Part shown: in pieces, positions 40,298 through 53,776 of the stretch | How positions within the stretch are numbered: the stretch's first letter is position 1 | Layout of the letters: each line of letters begins with the position of its first letter | Assembly: GCA_016185205.1 (NCBI GenBank) | Contig: JACPOA010000112.1 | Coordinates: 96,119-160,118 of the forward strand | Direction: 5' to 3' | From: Hyphomicrobiales bacterium | GTDB taxonomy: Bacteria > Pseudomonadota > Alphaproteobacteria > Rhizobiales > Xanthobacteraceae | DNA: 64,000 nucleotides | Made by a program: the position numbers and the translations under genes | Notes under the pieces: model-generated | Databases searched by the model: none | Seen by the model: the letters and a program-made list of their open reading frames with translations, nothing else | Told to the model about the DNA's origin: nothing

Positions 40298-41011
40298 ATG
40301 CTGACCCGCAAGCAGTTCGAGCTCCTGCGCTTCATCCACGAGCGGCTGACCGAAGCCGGCGTGCCGCCCTCCTTCGACGAAATGAAGGACGCCCTCGACC
40401 TGCGCTCCAAGTCGGGCATTCACCGGCTGATCACCGCCCTGGAAGAGCGCGGCTTCATCCGCCGGCTGCCCAACCGGGCGCGCGCCATCGAGGTCATCAA
40501 GCTGCCCGACTCGGTCGCCCATGGCATCAGCGGCGGCCGCTCGCGCGGTTTCAGGCCGAGCGTGATCGAGGGCGACCTCGGGCGCGTGCGGGCCGCTTCC
40601 GACGCTTCCGAGAACGAAGACAGCACCCGCTCGATCGCGGTACCGGTCATGGGCCGCATCGCCGCCGGCACGCCGATCGAGGCGATCCAGACCCGCAGCC
40701 ATGTCATCAACATGCCGCCCGACCTATTGTCGGCCGGCGAGCACTTCGCGCTCGAAGTGCGCGGCGACAGCATGATCGAGGCCGGCATCCTCGACGGCGA
40801 TATCGCGCTGATCCGCAAATCCGAGGCGGCCGAGACCGGCGATATCGTGGTTGCGCTGATCGACGACGAGGAAGCCACACTCAAGCGCTTCCGCCGTCGC
40901 GGCGCCTCGATCGCGCTCGAGCCGGCCAATCCGGCCTATGAGGTGCGCATCCTGCCGCCCAACCGCGTCCGCATCCAGGGCAAGCTCGCCGGGTTGTTCA
41001 GGCGCTACTAA
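40298..41011 (+). CDS. lexA: SOS repressor LexA
   Basis: Repressor of the DNA-damage response that self-cleaves when RecA is activated. The 237 residues have an N-terminal winged helix ([39 protein letters not shown]), a cleavage site A123-G124 in GRIAAGTPI, and the Ser-Lys pair S158 (GDSMIEAGI) and K196. The long hinge (~70-112) is usual for alphaproteobacteria. LexA boxes lie upstream. Its stop region overlaps the convergent comEC by 4 bases. Confidence 0.98.
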   Translation: MLTRKQFELLRFIHERLTEAGVPPSFDEMKDALDLRSKSGIHRLITALEERGFIRRLPNRARAIEVIKLPDSVAHGISGGRSRGFRPSVIEGDLGRVRAASDASENEDSTRSIAVPVMGRIAAGTPIEAIQTRSHVINMPPDLLSAGEHFALEVRGDSMIEAGILDGDIALIRKSEAAETGDIVVALIDDEEATLKRFRRRGASIALEPANPAYEVRILPPNRVRIQGKLAGLFRRY

Positions 41012-43269
41012 TCCCCGATTTCGAGGTCGTCCGTTCGCGGCGTCGCATCGCGTGTGGCCGGCCGCGTGGGCGCCTGCACGGCCTCGGCAGGCTCACGCAA
41101 TCCTCGCGCCCAGGGCCGTTCATAGCCGGGCGGACGCGCGACACTTTGCTCGAAGCGCTCGCCGATCCAGCGCAGCGCCATGGCGCCATTGGCGCGCCAG
41201 GCCTTGCGGTCGATCAGCAGCGCGGCACAGTCGCCCGGCGCCTCGCGCGCGCTGACCACCACGGCGGCGCGCGCGCAATCCTCCACGAAGGCTTCCGCCG
41301 ACAGGGCAAACGCCACCAGCCGCCCGTCGGCGAGCTTCGCCGTGCAACCCACGGCATCGCAGCGCACGCCGTCACGCAGGCCGGCGTCCTTCACGCCGCG
41401 GGCATCGCCATCGGCGGCGAGCCATTCCTTGACCGCGAAGGTATCGCGGCCGGCGTGCAGCACCGACAGCTGTCCGGCCGGGCCGCGCAAGGCCGCCACC
41501 TGGCCGTCGCCCGCCACCAGCACGTCGGGCCGCGGCGTCAGCACCGCCCACAGGCTCGCCGCCACCGCCAGCACCGCCCCGCTCCAGCGCAACGGCGAAC
41601 GCAGCAGGCACAGCAGCAGCAGTCCGGCGGTGCAGAGCAACAGCGGTCCGGTGCCGAAGGCCTGGATGCGGCCGACCGCGCCCGGCAGGCTGGTCACCCA
41701 CAACGCCACGAAGATCATCCAGTCGATGCCGTCGCCCATCAGCTTCCAGAACAGCGCATCGAAGCCGAACGGCATCGCCAGCACGCCGAGAATGCCCATC
41801 GGCATCACCCAGGCGGACACCACCGGCATCGCCAGCAGATTGGCGATCACGCCGTAGGGCGCCAGCCGATGGAAGTGAAAGGCGGCATAGGGCGTGGTCG
41901 CAAGGCCGGCGACCAGCGAGGCTAGGATCAGCCCGGCGATCTCGCGCCCACCCCACAGCGCCACGCGCGCGCCGAGCGATGAATCGGCATCGGCGCGCCA
42001 CGGCAGACCGTATTGATAGGCCGCGATCAAAGCGAGCGTCGCCGCAAACGACATCTGGAAGCTCGGATGCACGACCGATTCCGGCGCCAGCAGTAGCACG
42101 CCGATGGCAGCGACCGTGAGCGTACGGAAGGTGATGGCCGGCCGGTCGACCATGACACCGATCAGCACGATTGCGATCATGATGAAGGAGCGTTGCGTCG
42201 CGACCTCGGCGCCCGACAGCAGAAGATAGAAGGCGGCGGCAATGAGCGCGCCCCCCGCCGCCCATTTCTTGATCGGCCGGCGCGTGGCGAGCGACGGGAT
42301 CAACGCCAACACCGCGCGGATGAAGAAGAACACGATGCCGGCCACCACCGCCATGTGATAGCCGGAGATCGACAGCACATGCGCGAGGCTCGAGATGTAC
42401 ATGGCATCGTTGACCGGCGTCGAAATCGCGTCGCGTTTTCCCGTGATCAGCGCCGAGGCGATGGATCCCTGGTCGCCCGGCACCACGGCGCGGATGCGCT
42501 TGTCGATGGCCTCGCGCAGGCCGTCGATGAACGAGGCGTAGCGCAGCCACAGGCCGGGCGCGACCGGCGGCGCCACGGTCTTGATGGCGCCGAGCGCGTA
42601 GCCGGACGCGCCGATGCGCTGGAAATACATGTCGCGCGCGAAGTCGTAGCCGCCGGGCCGCAACGGTGCGAGCGGCGGCGACAGATGCGCCTTCAGCTCG
42701 ACGAAGCTGCCGACCGGTGGCGCCGTGCCCTTGCGCACCGCCACGCGGATGCGATCGGGCGCCTCCGCGACCCGCCGCGCAGTTTCGAATCGGTGCACGC
42801 GGATGACGACGCGGTCGCTGCGCGCGCGCTCCTCGCGGATTTCGACGAAACCGGCGACCTGCACGCTCGAGACTGGCTGCTGCAACACTGGATGCGCGAT
42901 GCGCACGGTCTTCAGCGTCGCTACCGCAAATCCGGCGGCGATGGCGGCGCAACCGAGCGCGAGCGCAAAGCCGAAGACGCGTCGGCGCGCCATGAAGGCG
43001 ACCACGATGCCGGCAAGCGCCAAGCCCGCGGCCGCCCAGGCGGCCGGTTCGCGGTCGGCGGTGAAATAGCCGACGATGCCGAAGCCGAAGGCGACCGGCA
43101 GCCAGGGCACCAGCCGGCCGGGCGCCACTTCGGCCACCGCCCATTCCGACAACAGGCGGCGCAGCCGGGCGGCCCAATCCATGAAGCTCGCCGGCAGCGA
43201 CACGGCGGCACGCCGGCGCGCAGCATCGATATCCCAGGCTTTGGCGCGTGTTTTGTCGTTCTGGGCCAT
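41008..43269 (-). CDS. comEC: ComEC/Rec2-family membrane protein
   Basis: Inner-membrane channel of the DNA-uptake family. From ATG 43269 it has 753 residues: N-terminal membrane segments, a DUF4131-like soluble region ([41 protein letters not shown]), the multi-pass competence domain ([39 protein letters not shown] is its signature region) and a C-terminal domain without the HxHxDH metallo-hydrolase motif. This lack is common in the alphaproteobacterial form. Whether the cell is transformable cannot be told. It lies beside lexA and glnS, as in relatives. Confidence 0.9.
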   Translation of the reverse strand: MAQNDKTRAKAWDIDAARRRAAVSLPASFMDWAARLRRLLSEWAVAEVAPGRLVPWLPVAFGFGIVGYFTADREPAAWAAAGLALAGIVVAFMARRRVFGFALALGCAAIAAGFAVATLKTVRIAHPVLQQPVSSVQVAGFVEIREERARSDRVVIRVHRFETARRVAEAPDRIRVAVRKGTAPPVGSFVELKAHLSPPLAPLRPGGYDFARDMYFQRIGASGYALGAIKTVAPPVAPGLWLRYASFIDGLREAIDKRIRAVVPGDQGSIASALITGKRDAISTPVNDAMYISSLAHVLSISGYHMAVVAGIVFFFIRAVLALIPSLATRRPIKKWAAGGALIAAAFYLLLSGAEVATQRSFIMIAIVLIGVMVDRPAITFRTLTVAAIGVLLLAPESVVHPSFQMSFAATLALIAAYQYGLPWRADADSSLGARVALWGGREIAGLILASLVAGLATTPYAAFHFHRLAPYGVIANLLAMPVVSAWVMPMGILGVLAMPFGFDALFWKLMGDGIDWMIFVALWVTSLPGAVGRIQAFGTGPLLLCTAGLLLLCLLRSPLRWSGAVLAVAASLWAVLTPRPDVLVAGDGQVAALRGPAGQLSVLHAGRDTFAVKEWLAADGDARGVKDAGLRDGVRCDAVGCTAKLADGRLVAFALSAEAFVEDCARAAVVVSAREAPGDCAALLIDRKAWRANGAMALRWIGERFEQSVARPPGYERPWARGLREPAEAVQAPTRPATRDATPRTDDLEIGD

Positions 43270-43370
43270 GGCGCGGCGCCCCCGACGCTCACGCAACCTG
43301 ACCTCAGGTTATCTCAGCCATAGGTTGTGAATAGAGGAACGGTTGTGAACGACCACAGTCCGTCGCCGGG

Positions 43371-45083
<1,713 letters not shown>

Positions 45084-45092
45084 GTTTCCTCA

Positions 45093-45106
45093 GTTTCACG
45101 TGAAAC
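45093..45106. promoter_or_regulatory. parS-like ParB binding site
   Basis: A perfect 14-base palindrome GTTTCACGTGAAAC, the core of the conserved bacterial chromosomal parS site. It lies in the glnS-gltX divergent spacer, 9 bases before the glnS start codon. A perfect match of this length is unlikely by chance, although the outermost T/A of the 16-base consensus are replaced by A and C. Confidence 0.75.
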
Positions 45107-45223
45107 CCAATGATGCGGCCTATGCCACCCCGCCGTTCACGGCGGGCTATCCCATGACGTGCCGCTCGGCTCAATGTCAATTGCGCTGTCACCTTTCAAT
45201 ATAATTGTGGTACACGGCGCGCG

Positions 45224-46660
45224 ATGAACGAGCCTGTCGTCACCCGTTTTGCGCCGTCCCCCACCGGCTTCCTGCATATCGGCGGCGGGCGCACCGCGCT
45301 GTTCAACTGGCTCTATGCGCGCGCCCGCGGCGGCAAGATGCTGCTGCGAATCGAGGACACCGACCGCGAGCGTTCCACCGCCGCCGCCATCGCCGCCATC
45401 ATCGACGGGCTCTCCTGGCTCGGGCTCACCTGGGACGGTGAGATCGTGTTCCAGTTCCAGCGCGCGGCCCGCCACCGCCAGATCGCCGAGCAGCTGCTCG
45501 CCGAGGGCAAGGCCTATCGCTGCTACGCCAGCCCCGAGGAGCTCACCGCCATGCGCGAGGCGGCGCGCCGCGAGGGCCGCTCCAAGCTCTATGACGGACG
45601 CTGGCGCGACCGCGACCCGTCCGAGGCGCCACCCGGCGTCAAGCCGGTGATCCGCCTCAAAGCCCCGCAGACCGGCGAGACCGTCATCGAAGACCAGGTG
45701 CAGGGCCGCGTGGTCTGGCAGAATTCCGACCTCGACGACCTGGTGCTGCTGCGCTCGGATGGCAACCCGACCTACATGCTGGCGGTGGTGGTGGACGACC
45801 ACGACATGGGCGTCACCCATATCATCCGCGGCGACGACCACCTGACCAATGGCGCCCGCCAGAAGCACATCTACGACGCGCTCGGCTGGAATGTGCCGAT
45901 CATGGCGCATATCCCCCTCATTCATGGGCCGGATGGCTCCAAGCTGTCCAAGCGCCACGGGGCGCTGGGCGTCGATGCCTACCGCGCCATGGGCTACCTG
46001 CCTTCGGCCATGCGCAACTACCTCGTCCGCCTCGGCTGGGCCCATGGCAACCAGGAAATCTTCACCACCGAGGAGATGGTGGCGGCCTTCGACCTGCCCG
46101 CCATCGGCCGCTCGCCGGCGCGCTTCGACTTCGCCAAGCTCGAAAGCCTCAACGGCCACTACATCCGGGCCACCGACGACGCCGAGCTGATCGCCACCCT
46201 GGAACAGCTGCTGCCGCATATCGCCGGCGGTGAGGTACTCGCCAGCCGGATGACGCCGGCGCTGCGCGCCAAGCTGCAAGTGGCCATGCCGGCCTTAAAG
46301 GAGCGCGCGAAGACCCTGATCGAGCTGTTCGAGGCCTCGCGCTTCCTATGGGCGAGCCGCCCGCTCGATATCAACGAGGCGGCCAAGGCCGTGCTCGCCC
46401 CGGAGGCAAAGGCGGTCATCGGCGCGCTGTTGCCGGAACTCGACGCCGTGACCGACTGGACCGCCAGCGCGATCGAGGCAGTGGTGCGCCCCCATGCCGA
46501 GCGGGTCGGCCTCAAGCTCGGCGCCGTGGCGCAGCCGCTGCGGGCGGCGCTCACCGGGCGAACCACCTCGCCGCCGATCTTCGATGTGCTCGCCGTGCTC
46601 GGCCGCGAGGAGAGCCTGGCGCGCCTGCGGGATCAGGCCGCCGACCGCCCAGCACCCTAG
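45224..46660 (+). CDS. gltX: Glutamyl-tRNA synthetase
   Basis: Charges tRNA-Glu. The 478 residues show the HIGH motif variant FLHIGG (H18), [10 protein letters not shown], the KMSKS motif [10 protein letters not shown] (~240) and a C-terminal anticodon-binding domain ending in [16 protein letters not shown]. Because glnS is also present it need not mischarge tRNA-Gln. It is upstream of gltA on the same strand; the 193-base spacer between them holds no clear gene. Confidence 0.96.
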   Translation: MNEPVVTRFAPSPTGFLHIGGGRTALFNWLYARARGGKMLLRIEDTDRERSTAAAIAAIIDGLSWLGLTWDGEIVFQFQRAARHRQIAEQLLAEGKAYRCYASPEELTAMREAARREGRSKLYDGRWRDRDPSEAPPGVKPVIRLKAPQTGETVIEDQVQGRVVWQNSDLDDLVLLRSDGNPTYMLAVVVDDHDMGVTHIIRGDDHLTNGARQKHIYDALGWNVPIMAHIPLIHGPDGSKLSKRHGALGVDAYRAMGYLPSAMRNYLVRLGWAHGNQEIFTTEEMVAAFDLPAIGRSPARFDFAKLESLNGHYIRATDDAELIATLEQLLPHIAGGEVLASRMTPALRAKLQVAMPALKERAKTLIELFEASRFLWASRPLDINEAAKAVLAPEAKAVIGALLPELDAVTDWTASAIEAVVRPHAERVGLKLGAVAQPLRAALTGRTTSPPIFDVLAVLGREESLARLRDQAADRPAP

Positions 46661-46853
46661 ATATTTGCTCCAGATCAATGACGGGAGCCATGCCTCTATG
46701 ACACGCAGGATCGTTGTTTTCGCTATCTTGCAGGGCACATTTGGATGGGCTACCCAAACTGCGGTCGGAACCGTGAACGCCTGAGCGGCGGCGCGCGCTC
46801 CTGGCCAGCCTAATCCTCAGCGTGCTGCTCGTCGCCAATTCGAGGGGTTGACC

Positions 46854-48158
<1,305 letters not shown>

Positions 48159-48182
48159 TATTCCGGAAAATGCGTTACGGTA

Positions 48183-48206
48183 GGGCGGCTGGTTCAGCCG
48201 CCCTTT
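48183..48206. terminator. Terminator between convergent gltA and fabH-like gene
   Basis: An 8-bp GC-rich stem GGGCGGCT (48183-48190) / AGCCGCCC (48196-48203) with a 5-base loop is followed by TTT on the plus strand, 25 bases after the gltA stop. Its right arm overlaps the last codons of the convergent FabH-like gene. Confidence 0.75.
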
Positions 48207-49240
48207 CCATTTGTGCTCTTGCCGTTGAGCTTCGGCGCGCTGGCGCCGTCATAGGCCCAGGTCACATAGACGCCGGCCCAGGTGAAGCCGCCACCGAAGG
48301 CTGCGAGCAGCATGCGGTCGCCGGCTTTGAGCTGCGACTCGTAGTCCCACAGGCAGAGCGGGATGGTGGCGTTGGTGGTGTTGCCGTATTTGTGGATGGT
48401 CACCATCACTTTGTCCATCGGCAGCCCCATGCGCTCGGCGGTGGACTCGATGATGCGCTTGTTGGCCTGGTGCGGCACCAGCCAGTCGATCATGTCGGCG
48501 CGCAGATTGTTGCGCGCCATGATCTCATTGGCGACTTCGGCCATCTTGGAGATGGCGAATTTGTACACCGCCGCGCCTTCCTGGTGGACGTAATGCTGAC
48601 GTTTGGCCACGGTCTCGGCGCTCGCCGGCAGGCGGCTGCCGCCCGCCTTCTGATGCAGATGGATGGCGCCGGCGCCGTCGGAGCGGATCAGCGCGTCCAT
48701 GATGCCGTAGCCGCTCGTGCTCGGCTCCAGCAGCACCGCGCCGGCGCCGTCGCCGAACAGCACGCAGGTGGCGCGGTCGGTGTAGTCGATGATCGTCGAC
48801 ATCTTGTCGGCGCCCACCACCACCACCTTGCGGGCGGTGCCATTGGCGACGAATTGCGCGGCGATAGTGAGCGAATAAAGGAAACCGGAACAGGCCGCCT
48901 GCACGTCGAAGCTGCCGATATCGCGGATGCCGACCATGTCGCAGATCAGATTGGCGGTCGACGGAAACTGCATGTCAGGCGTGGTGGTGGCGCAGATCAA
49001 GAGATCGATCTCTTCCGGCTTGGTGCCGGTCTTTTGCAGCAGCCCGCGCACCGCTTCCGCCGCCATATGCGAGGTGCCGAGCCCCTCGCCTTTCAGGATG
49101 TGACGCTCCTTGATGCCGGTGCGTTCGGTGATCCAGGAATCGCTGGTGTCGACCAGCTTGGCCAATTCCGCATTGGTGAGCAGGTCCGGCGGCAGATAGC
49201 CGTGGACGGCGGTGATGGCGGCGCGGGTGGGAATGGTCAA
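48194..49240 (-). CDS. 3-oxoacyl-ACP synthase III-like (FabH family)
   Basis: A 348-residue ketosynthase III. The Cys-His-Asn triad is present: C117 in QAACSGFLY, the His in VPHQANKRI and the Asn in KYGNTTNATIP. It also has DSWITERTGIKERH and GDGAGAVLLEP. The start is TTG 49240; no in-frame ATG fits before M59. It sits alone between gltA and lpxB and is about 20 residues longer than typical FabH at its C-terminus. The housekeeping fabH of this group is normally next to plsX, so this may be a paralogue making special acyl chains. Confidence 0.88.
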   Translation of the reverse strand: MTIPTRAAITAVHGYLPPDLLTNAELAKLVDTSDSWITERTGIKERHILKGEGLGTSHMAAEAVRGLLQKTGTKPEEIDLLICATTTPDMQFPSTANLICDMVGIRDIGSFDVQAACSGFLYSLTIAAQFVANGTARKVVVVGADKMSTIIDYTDRATCVLFGDGAGAVLLEPSTSGYGIMDALIRSDGAGAIHLHQKAGGSRLPASAETVAKRQHYVHQEGAAVYKFAISKMAEVANEIMARNNLRADMIDWLVPHQANKRIIESTAERMGLPMDKVMVTIHKYGNTTNATIPLCLWDYESQLKAGDRMLLAAFGGGFTWAGVYVTWAYDGASAPKLNGKSTNGKGG

Positions 49241-49313
49241 AGGCTAGATTCCAGACTTTCTACCATGGCATGGCCGGCTGCGAGCGGACCGGCAAACTAC
49301 GCCGTTGGCGGCG

Positions 49314-50498
49314 TTAACGCCACTGCTTCGCGCTTCGGTTGGTTAAAGGGGCGGCGCACTCCAGGACCACGGCTGCGGCGCGGTCGCTGGGCGCGGCCTT
49401 GCCGATATCCATGATCGCGTCGAGCCGAGCAAAGGCCGCCAGTTGGCGCGCCCGCTCCGGCGTCTCGCCTAAGAGCGGCAGCAGCGAGGCGGAGAGGTTT
49501 TCCGGCGTACAGAACCGTTGCAGAAATTCCGGCACCACGTTCTCGCCCAGCACCAGATTGGCCAGGATATAACTTTGCACCCGGATGAAGGCGCGGCCGA
49601 TCAGTTCCTCCAGCAGCGACACCTTGTAGGCCGCCACCATCGGCACCCCGGCCACCGCCAGTTCGAGCGTCGAGGTGCCCGATTTCGACAGCGCCGCCCG
49701 GGCATTGCGGAAGGCTGCGTCTTTCGCGGCTCCCTCGGTCACGATCCGCGCCGGCACTTGCCAGGACGCAGTCGCCGCGCCCACCGCCTCGGCCAAGCGC
49801 GGCACCGCCGGCACCACCACATCGAGCGCGCCGACGCGCTCGGCCAGCAGCGCCACCGCATCCCCGAACACAGCCGCCATGCGGCGGATTTCGCCGGCGC
49901 GGCTGCCCGGCAGCACCAGCAGCAGCGGCGGATCGGCGAGCCGCCTGCGCGCCTCCTCGGCATTCGGCCGCAAGGCGCTTACCCGCTCGCTCAGTGGATG
50001 ACCGACAAACGTGCAGGGCGGGCCACCCAGCCGTTGCATCGCCGCCGGTTCGAACGGCAGCAGCGCCAGCACGTGATCGACGTAAGCGCGCATGGCGCGC
50101 GCGCGGCCCGAACGCCACGCCCATACCGACGGGCACACATAGTCGACGATCGGGATTGCGGGCGCGCGGGCGCGCACCTTACGGGCGACGCGGTGGGTGA
50201 ATTCCGGGCTGTCGATGATGACCAGCACATCGGGCTTGGCGGCCACGACCGCCTGCGCGGTGGCGGCGATGCGGCCGAGGATTTTCGGCAGGCTGGTGGC
50301 GATCGCGCCAACGCCGACGATGGCCAGATCGCCGAGCGCAAACAGGCTGGCGACGCCCTCGCCGGCCATGTGCGCGCCGCCGACGCCGGAGAACTGCGCT
50401 CCGGGATGGCGCCGCCGGATCGCGGCGATCAGGGAAGCGCCCAGCCGGTCGCCCGATTCCTCGCCGGCCACCAGGAAAACATGCGGGCCGCTGTTCAT
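49314..50498 (-). CDS. lpxB: Lipid-A-disaccharide synthase
   Basis: Glycosyltransferase joining UDP-2,3-diacylglucosamine and lipid X to the lipid A disaccharide. The 394 residues show VFLVAGEESGDRLGASLI, FSGVGGAHMAGEG, DYVCPSVWAWRSGRA, TFVGHPLSE, LLVLPGSRAGEIRRM and the C-terminal KSGTSTLELAVAGVPMVAAYK. It overlaps lpxI by 4 bases at the ATG and is last in the lpxD-fabZ-lpxA-lpxI-lpxB run. Confidence 0.96.
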   Translation of the reverse strand: MNSGPHVFLVAGEESGDRLGASLIAAIRRRHPGAQFSGVGGAHMAGEGVASLFALGDLAIVGVGAIATSLPKILGRIAATAQAVVAAKPDVLVIIDSPEFTHRVARKVRARAPAIPIVDYVCPSVWAWRSGRARAMRAYVDHVLALLPFEPAAMQRLGGPPCTFVGHPLSERVSALRPNAEEARRRLADPPLLLVLPGSRAGEIRRMAAVFGDAVALLAERVGALDVVVPAVPRLAEAVGAATASWQVPARIVTEGAAKDAAFRNARAALSKSGTSTLELAVAGVPMVAAYKVSLLEELIGRAFIRVQSYILANLVLGENVVPEFLQRFCTPENLSASLLPLLGETPERARQLAAFARLDAIMDIGKAAPSDRAAAVVLECAAPLTNRSAKQWR

Positions 50499-51367
50499 CG
50501 CTCCGTCCCAGACGGCACGCCCACGACGAAAATCTTAGCGCGGTCGGCCGCCTGCACCAGCAGTGAAGGCTCGGCGACAATGGTCTCGCCCGCCGCGACC
50601 GCGATACCGGCGAGCCCCGCTCGCACGATGCCTTCGACGGTCTGCGGCCCGATCGATGGCAGATCGAAGCGCCGATCCTGCCCGCGTTTGGGCGCCTTCA
50701 CCAGCACGCCGCCGACGGTCGATGCGCGAATGTGCCCGCTCGCGCGCAAGGCGGCGATACGCTCGAGCATCTGGTCGGTGCCTTCCGCCGCCTCCACCGC
50801 CAGGACATGCCGTCCGGCCACCACCACCGCCTGCCCGACGTCGAACGGTCCGGTGGCGTGCAGATAGTCCAGCCCCAAGGCGATATCGGCACGGTCGCGC
50901 TCGCCGACTTGCACGTGACCAAGCGGGCCTTCCGGCACCAGGATTTCCGGTGCCACCTCATGCGCGCCGAGCACACGGAAGCCCTGCTCCTCGATCAGGC
51001 GCGCTCCGCTCGACAACAGATGATCGTCGCCGCCGCGATAGGCGGCCGCGATACGCGGCAACAGCTTCAGCGTCGTCAGATCGAAGCGGATTTGCCAGAA
51101 GGCTGGCCGCACCAGCGATCCGATCAGCACCAACTCATGGCAGCCGGCGGCGCGGGCCGCGCGCGCGAAGACGCCAAACTTGGCGAGGCGGATCCAGGTA
51201 TGTGGCCGCTGCGCATAGTCCTCCGGCCGCGCAACGCCCCGCAAGGGAAACAGCAGAACCTGCCGGCCGCGCGCGCTGACGAAATCCGCCACCGCCAGCG
51301 GCAGGCTGCCGCCGCCGCAAATCAGCGCGAGCGGGCCTTCCTGCCTGGCGGGCGGCATCGCGCTCAT
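50495..51367 (-). CDS. lpxI: UDP-2,3-diacylglucosamine pyrophosphatase LpxI
   Basis: Hydrolyses UDP-2,3-diacylglucosamine to lipid X, the alphaproteobacterial substitute for LpxH. The 290 residues match the family formerly called DUF1009: LALICGGGSLPLAVADF, LIGSLVRPAFWQIRFDLTTLKLLPRIA, GDDHLLSSGARLIEEQGFRVLGAHEVAPEIL, and the C-terminal KAPKRGQDRRFDLPSIGPQTVEGI. ATGA overlaps with both lpxA before it and lpxB after it show tight coupling. Confidence 0.94.
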   Translation of the reverse strand: MSAMPPARQEGPLALICGGGSLPLAVADFVSARGRQVLLFPLRGVARPEDYAQRPHTWIRLAKFGVFARAARAAGCHELVLIGSLVRPAFWQIRFDLTTLKLLPRIAAAYRGGDDHLLSSGARLIEEQGFRVLGAHEVAPEILVPEGPLGHVQVGERDRADIALGLDYLHATGPFDVGQAVVVAGRHVLAVEAAEGTDQMLERIAALRASGHIRASTVGGVLVKAPKRGQDRRFDLPSIGPQTVEGIVRAGLAGIAVAAGETIVAEPSLLVQAADRAKIFVVGVPSGTER

Positions 51368-52179
51368 GTGTCCTCGTCGGCCTCGCCGCGTTTGATCGCC
51401 ATGGTGAGCGGACGCTTTCCGGCGCGGATGAAGGCGATCATCTTGGCCACCTGCGCATCGGCGCCATGCTCGACGGCGACGCGATCGAGCCGCGCGCGGA
51501 ATTCGCCGTCGCCGAAGAACAGCGCCTGATAGGCCGCGCGCACACGATGAACGTCGGCCTTGGCGAGCCCGCGCCGGCGCATGCCGATCACATTGAGTCC
51601 GACCAGATGCGCGAGCGGACCTTGCGCCATGCCGAACGGGATGACGTCGGCGCGGATGCCGCTGAGCCCCACGATCATCGCCCCCTCGCCGATGCGCACG
51701 AACTGGCGCACGGCGACGCCGCCGCCGAACACGACATTATCGCCGATACTGACATGGCCGCCGAGAATGGTGTTGTTGGCAAGCACCACGTGGTTGCCGA
51801 TGTGGCTGTCGTGGCCGACATGACTACCGACCATGAAGAATCCATGATCACCGACTTCCGTCAGCCCGCCACCGTCCTCGGTGCCGGTGTTCATGGTGAC
51901 GTTTTCGCGGATGTCGCAGTCGGCGCCGACCACGAGCCGGGTCGGCCCGCCGCGATAGCTGAACGATTGCGGCGGCGAGCCGAGCGAGGCAAACGGATGA
52001 ATGACGGTGCGCGCCCCGATGCTGGTGTGGCCGGTCAAGTTGACATGCGCGAGCAGCCGGCAGTCGTCGCCGACCGTCACATGCGGGCCGATGGTGCAAT
52101 AGGGACCGATCGAAACGTTGCGGCCGAGCGCCGCCCCGGCCTCGATCCGCGCCGAGGCATCGATCATGCCAGCACTCAT
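51364..52179 (-). CDS. lpxA: UDP-N-acetylglucosamine acyltransferase
   Basis: First acyl transfer of lipid A synthesis. From ATG 52179 it has 271 residues of left-handed beta-helix hexapeptide repeats ([20 protein letters not shown] onward), the catalytic-His region [20 protein letters not shown], and a C-terminal helical domain. An in-frame extension to 52257 overlaps fabZ and is rejected; ATG 52179 overlaps the fabZ stop as ATGA. Confidence 0.96.
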   Translation of the reverse strand: MSAGMIDASARIEAGAALGRNVSIGPYCTIGPHVTVGDDCRLLAHVNLTGHTSIGARTVIHPFASLGSPPQSFSYRGGPTRLVVGADCDIRENVTMNTGTEDGGGLTEVGDHGFFMVGSHVGHDSHIGNHVVLANNTILGGHVSIGDNVVFGGGVAVRQFVRIGEGAMIVGLSGIRADVIPFGMAQGPLAHLVGLNVIGMRRRGLAKADVHRVRAAYQALFFGDGEFRARLDRVAVEHGADAQVAKMIAFIRAGKRPLTMAIKRGEADEDT

Positions 52180-52640
52180 GTGTCGGATATCATGGCGCCG
52201 AGCTCGGCCTCGGCGACGATCTGGCCGGCCACCTTGGCCACGCCGCGGAACCACCACATGGTCTTGCGCTGGGCTATTTTCGTCATGTGATACTCAATGG
52301 TGTCGCCCGGCCGCACCGGCTTGCGGAATTTGGCTTTGTCGATGGTGAGAAAAAACACCGACTTCGGCTGCGGCGTGGCGATCGACAGGATGCAGAGCAC
52401 GCCGGCGGTCTGCGCCATGCCTTCGATCATCAGCACGCCCGGGAATACCGGATTGCCCGGGAAGTGGCCCTGGAAATGCGGTTCGTTGATGGTCACGTTC
52501 TTGATGCCGATGCCGTGGTCGTCGCCGCGTATGTCGATGACGCGGTCGACCAGGAGGAACGGATAGCGGTGCGGCAACATCTTGAGCACGAGCGCGATGT
52601 CGGCCGCTTCCAGCATTTTGACGGCTTCGTTCATGGCCAT
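52176..52640 (-). CDS. fabZ: 3-hydroxyacyl-ACP dehydratase FabZ
   Basis: Hot-dog-fold dehydratase of fatty-acid elongation. From ATG 52640 it has 154 residues, with [13 protein letters not shown], the active site H59 in [18 protein letters not shown] and E73 in MIEGMAQ. A second ATG two codons on is possible; upstream in-frame starts overlap lpxD. Its placement between lpxD and lpxA, which compete for the same hydroxyacyl-ACP pool, is conserved in proteobacteria. Confidence 0.95.
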   Translation of the reverse strand: MAMNEAVKMLEAADIALVLKMLPHRYPFLLVDRVIDIRGDDHGIGIKNVTINEPHFQGHFPGNPVFPGVLMIEGMAQTAGVLCILSIATPQPKSVFFLTIDKAKFRKPVRPGDTIEYHMTKIAQRKTMWWFRGVAKVAGQIVAEAELGAMISDT

Positions 52641-52644
52641 CGTC

Positions 52645-53715
52645 TCATTCGTCCGCTGCTGCGTCGGCGCCGCCTTTGCCGCGAGCAAGCCGTTCGAGCA
52701 TCATTACCTCGCGGAACCACAGCTTCACCGGCTTGGCCGGCGTGCCGCCCCAGCGCGCACCGGCCGGCACGTCGCCGTTGACATTGCTGGTCGCGGCGAT
52801 CTGCGCCCCTTCGCCGATCGTGACATTGTTGTTCACGCCGACGCGCGCGCCCAACACGACAAAGTCTTCGAGCGTCGAACTGCCGGAAATGCCCGTTAAT
52901 GCCACCAAAATGCAATGCCGGCCGATGCTGACATTGTGGCCTACCTGGACCAGGTTGTCGATCTTGGTGCCTTCGCCGATCACGGTGTCGCGAATGGCGC
53001 CACGGTCGATGGTGGTGCCGGCGCCGATCTCGACGTCGTCCTGGATGATGACGCGCCCGACCTGCGGCACCTTGAGGTGGCCCTTGCCCCCCATCACGAA
53101 GCCGAAGCCGTCCTGCCCGATCTTGCAGCCCGGATGAATGATGACGCAGTCGCCGATCAACGCGGCGGCGAGCACCGCCCCGGCGCCAATCGAGCTGTCG
53201 CGTCCGATCCGCACCTCGGCCCCAATCACGGCATTGGCTCCGATCACGGTGCCGGAGCCGATCTCGGCGCGCGGGCCCACCACCGCGCCGGGCTCGATGG
53301 TTACCCCGTCTTCCAGCCGCGCGGTCGCATGCACGTGGGCGCCCTTAACCTCGCCGGCCAAATCACCAGACTTGGCAAGCGAGGACGGCCGCAACGCGTG
53401 CGGAAACAATTCGCGCGCTACCGTCACGAAGCCGCGATAGGGCTCGCGCACGATGAGCGCCACCACCCGCGCCGGCAGTTCCTTGGCAAGCGCCGCCGTG
53501 GTCAGGCAGGCGCCGGCATGGGTCGCAGCCGCCGCAGTGGTGTATTTCCGGTGGTCGAAGAAGCTGAGGTCGCCGGGCGCCGCGCGGTCGAGCGGCGCGA
53601 CATTGACGATGCGGCGCGAATGAGTCGGCGCCGCCGGCAATGTCGCGCCAGCGAGGCCGGCGACCTCGTCGAGCGTGAGACCGCGGCTATGTCTTAGGAA
53701 TACCGGCTCGTTCAT
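52645..53715 (-). CDS. lpxD: UDP-3-O-acylglucosamine N-acyltransferase
   Basis: Third step of lipid A synthesis. The 356 residues have an N-terminal uridine-binding region ([14 protein letters not shown]), a hexapeptide beta-helix ([20 protein letters not shown] and following), the catalytic-His region [14 protein letters not shown] and [18 protein letters not shown], and a C-terminal helix. It lies between bamA and fabZ, the usual bamA-lpxD-fabZ-lpxA order. Confidence 0.96.
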   Translation of the reverse strand: MNEPVFLRHSRGLTLDEVAGLAGATLPAAPTHSRRIVNVAPLDRAAPGDLSFFDHRKYTTAAAATHAGACLTTAALAKELPARVVALIVREPYRGFVTVARELFPHALRPSSLAKSGDLAGEVKGAHVHATARLEDGVTIEPGAVVGPRAEIGSGTVIGANAVIGAEVRIGRDSSIGAGAVLAAALIGDCVIIHPGCKIGQDGFGFVMGGKGHLKVPQVGRVIIQDDVEIGAGTTIDRGAIRDTVIGEGTKIDNLVQVGHNVSIGRHCILVALTGISGSSTLEDFVVLGARVGVNNNVTIGEGAQIAATSNVNGDVPAGARWGGTPAKPVKLWFREVMMLERLARGKGGADAAADE

Positions 53716-53776
53716 GCGAGCTAGAGCCTGACTCGCTCCGGGTGAATTAATGCCGTGCCGCGCAGGGCGGCCACGA

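Noticed and set aside
41008..43269. ComEC as a truncated pseudogene, because no metallo-hydrolase motif is present
   Set aside because: The frame is intact and long, and alphaproteobacterial ComEC proteins commonly lack the HxHxDH motif.
46698..46784. A 28-codon frame between gltX and gltA (MTRRIVVFAILQ...)
   Set aside because: It has no good ribosome-binding site, no signal or domain, and spans what should be the gltA promoter region.
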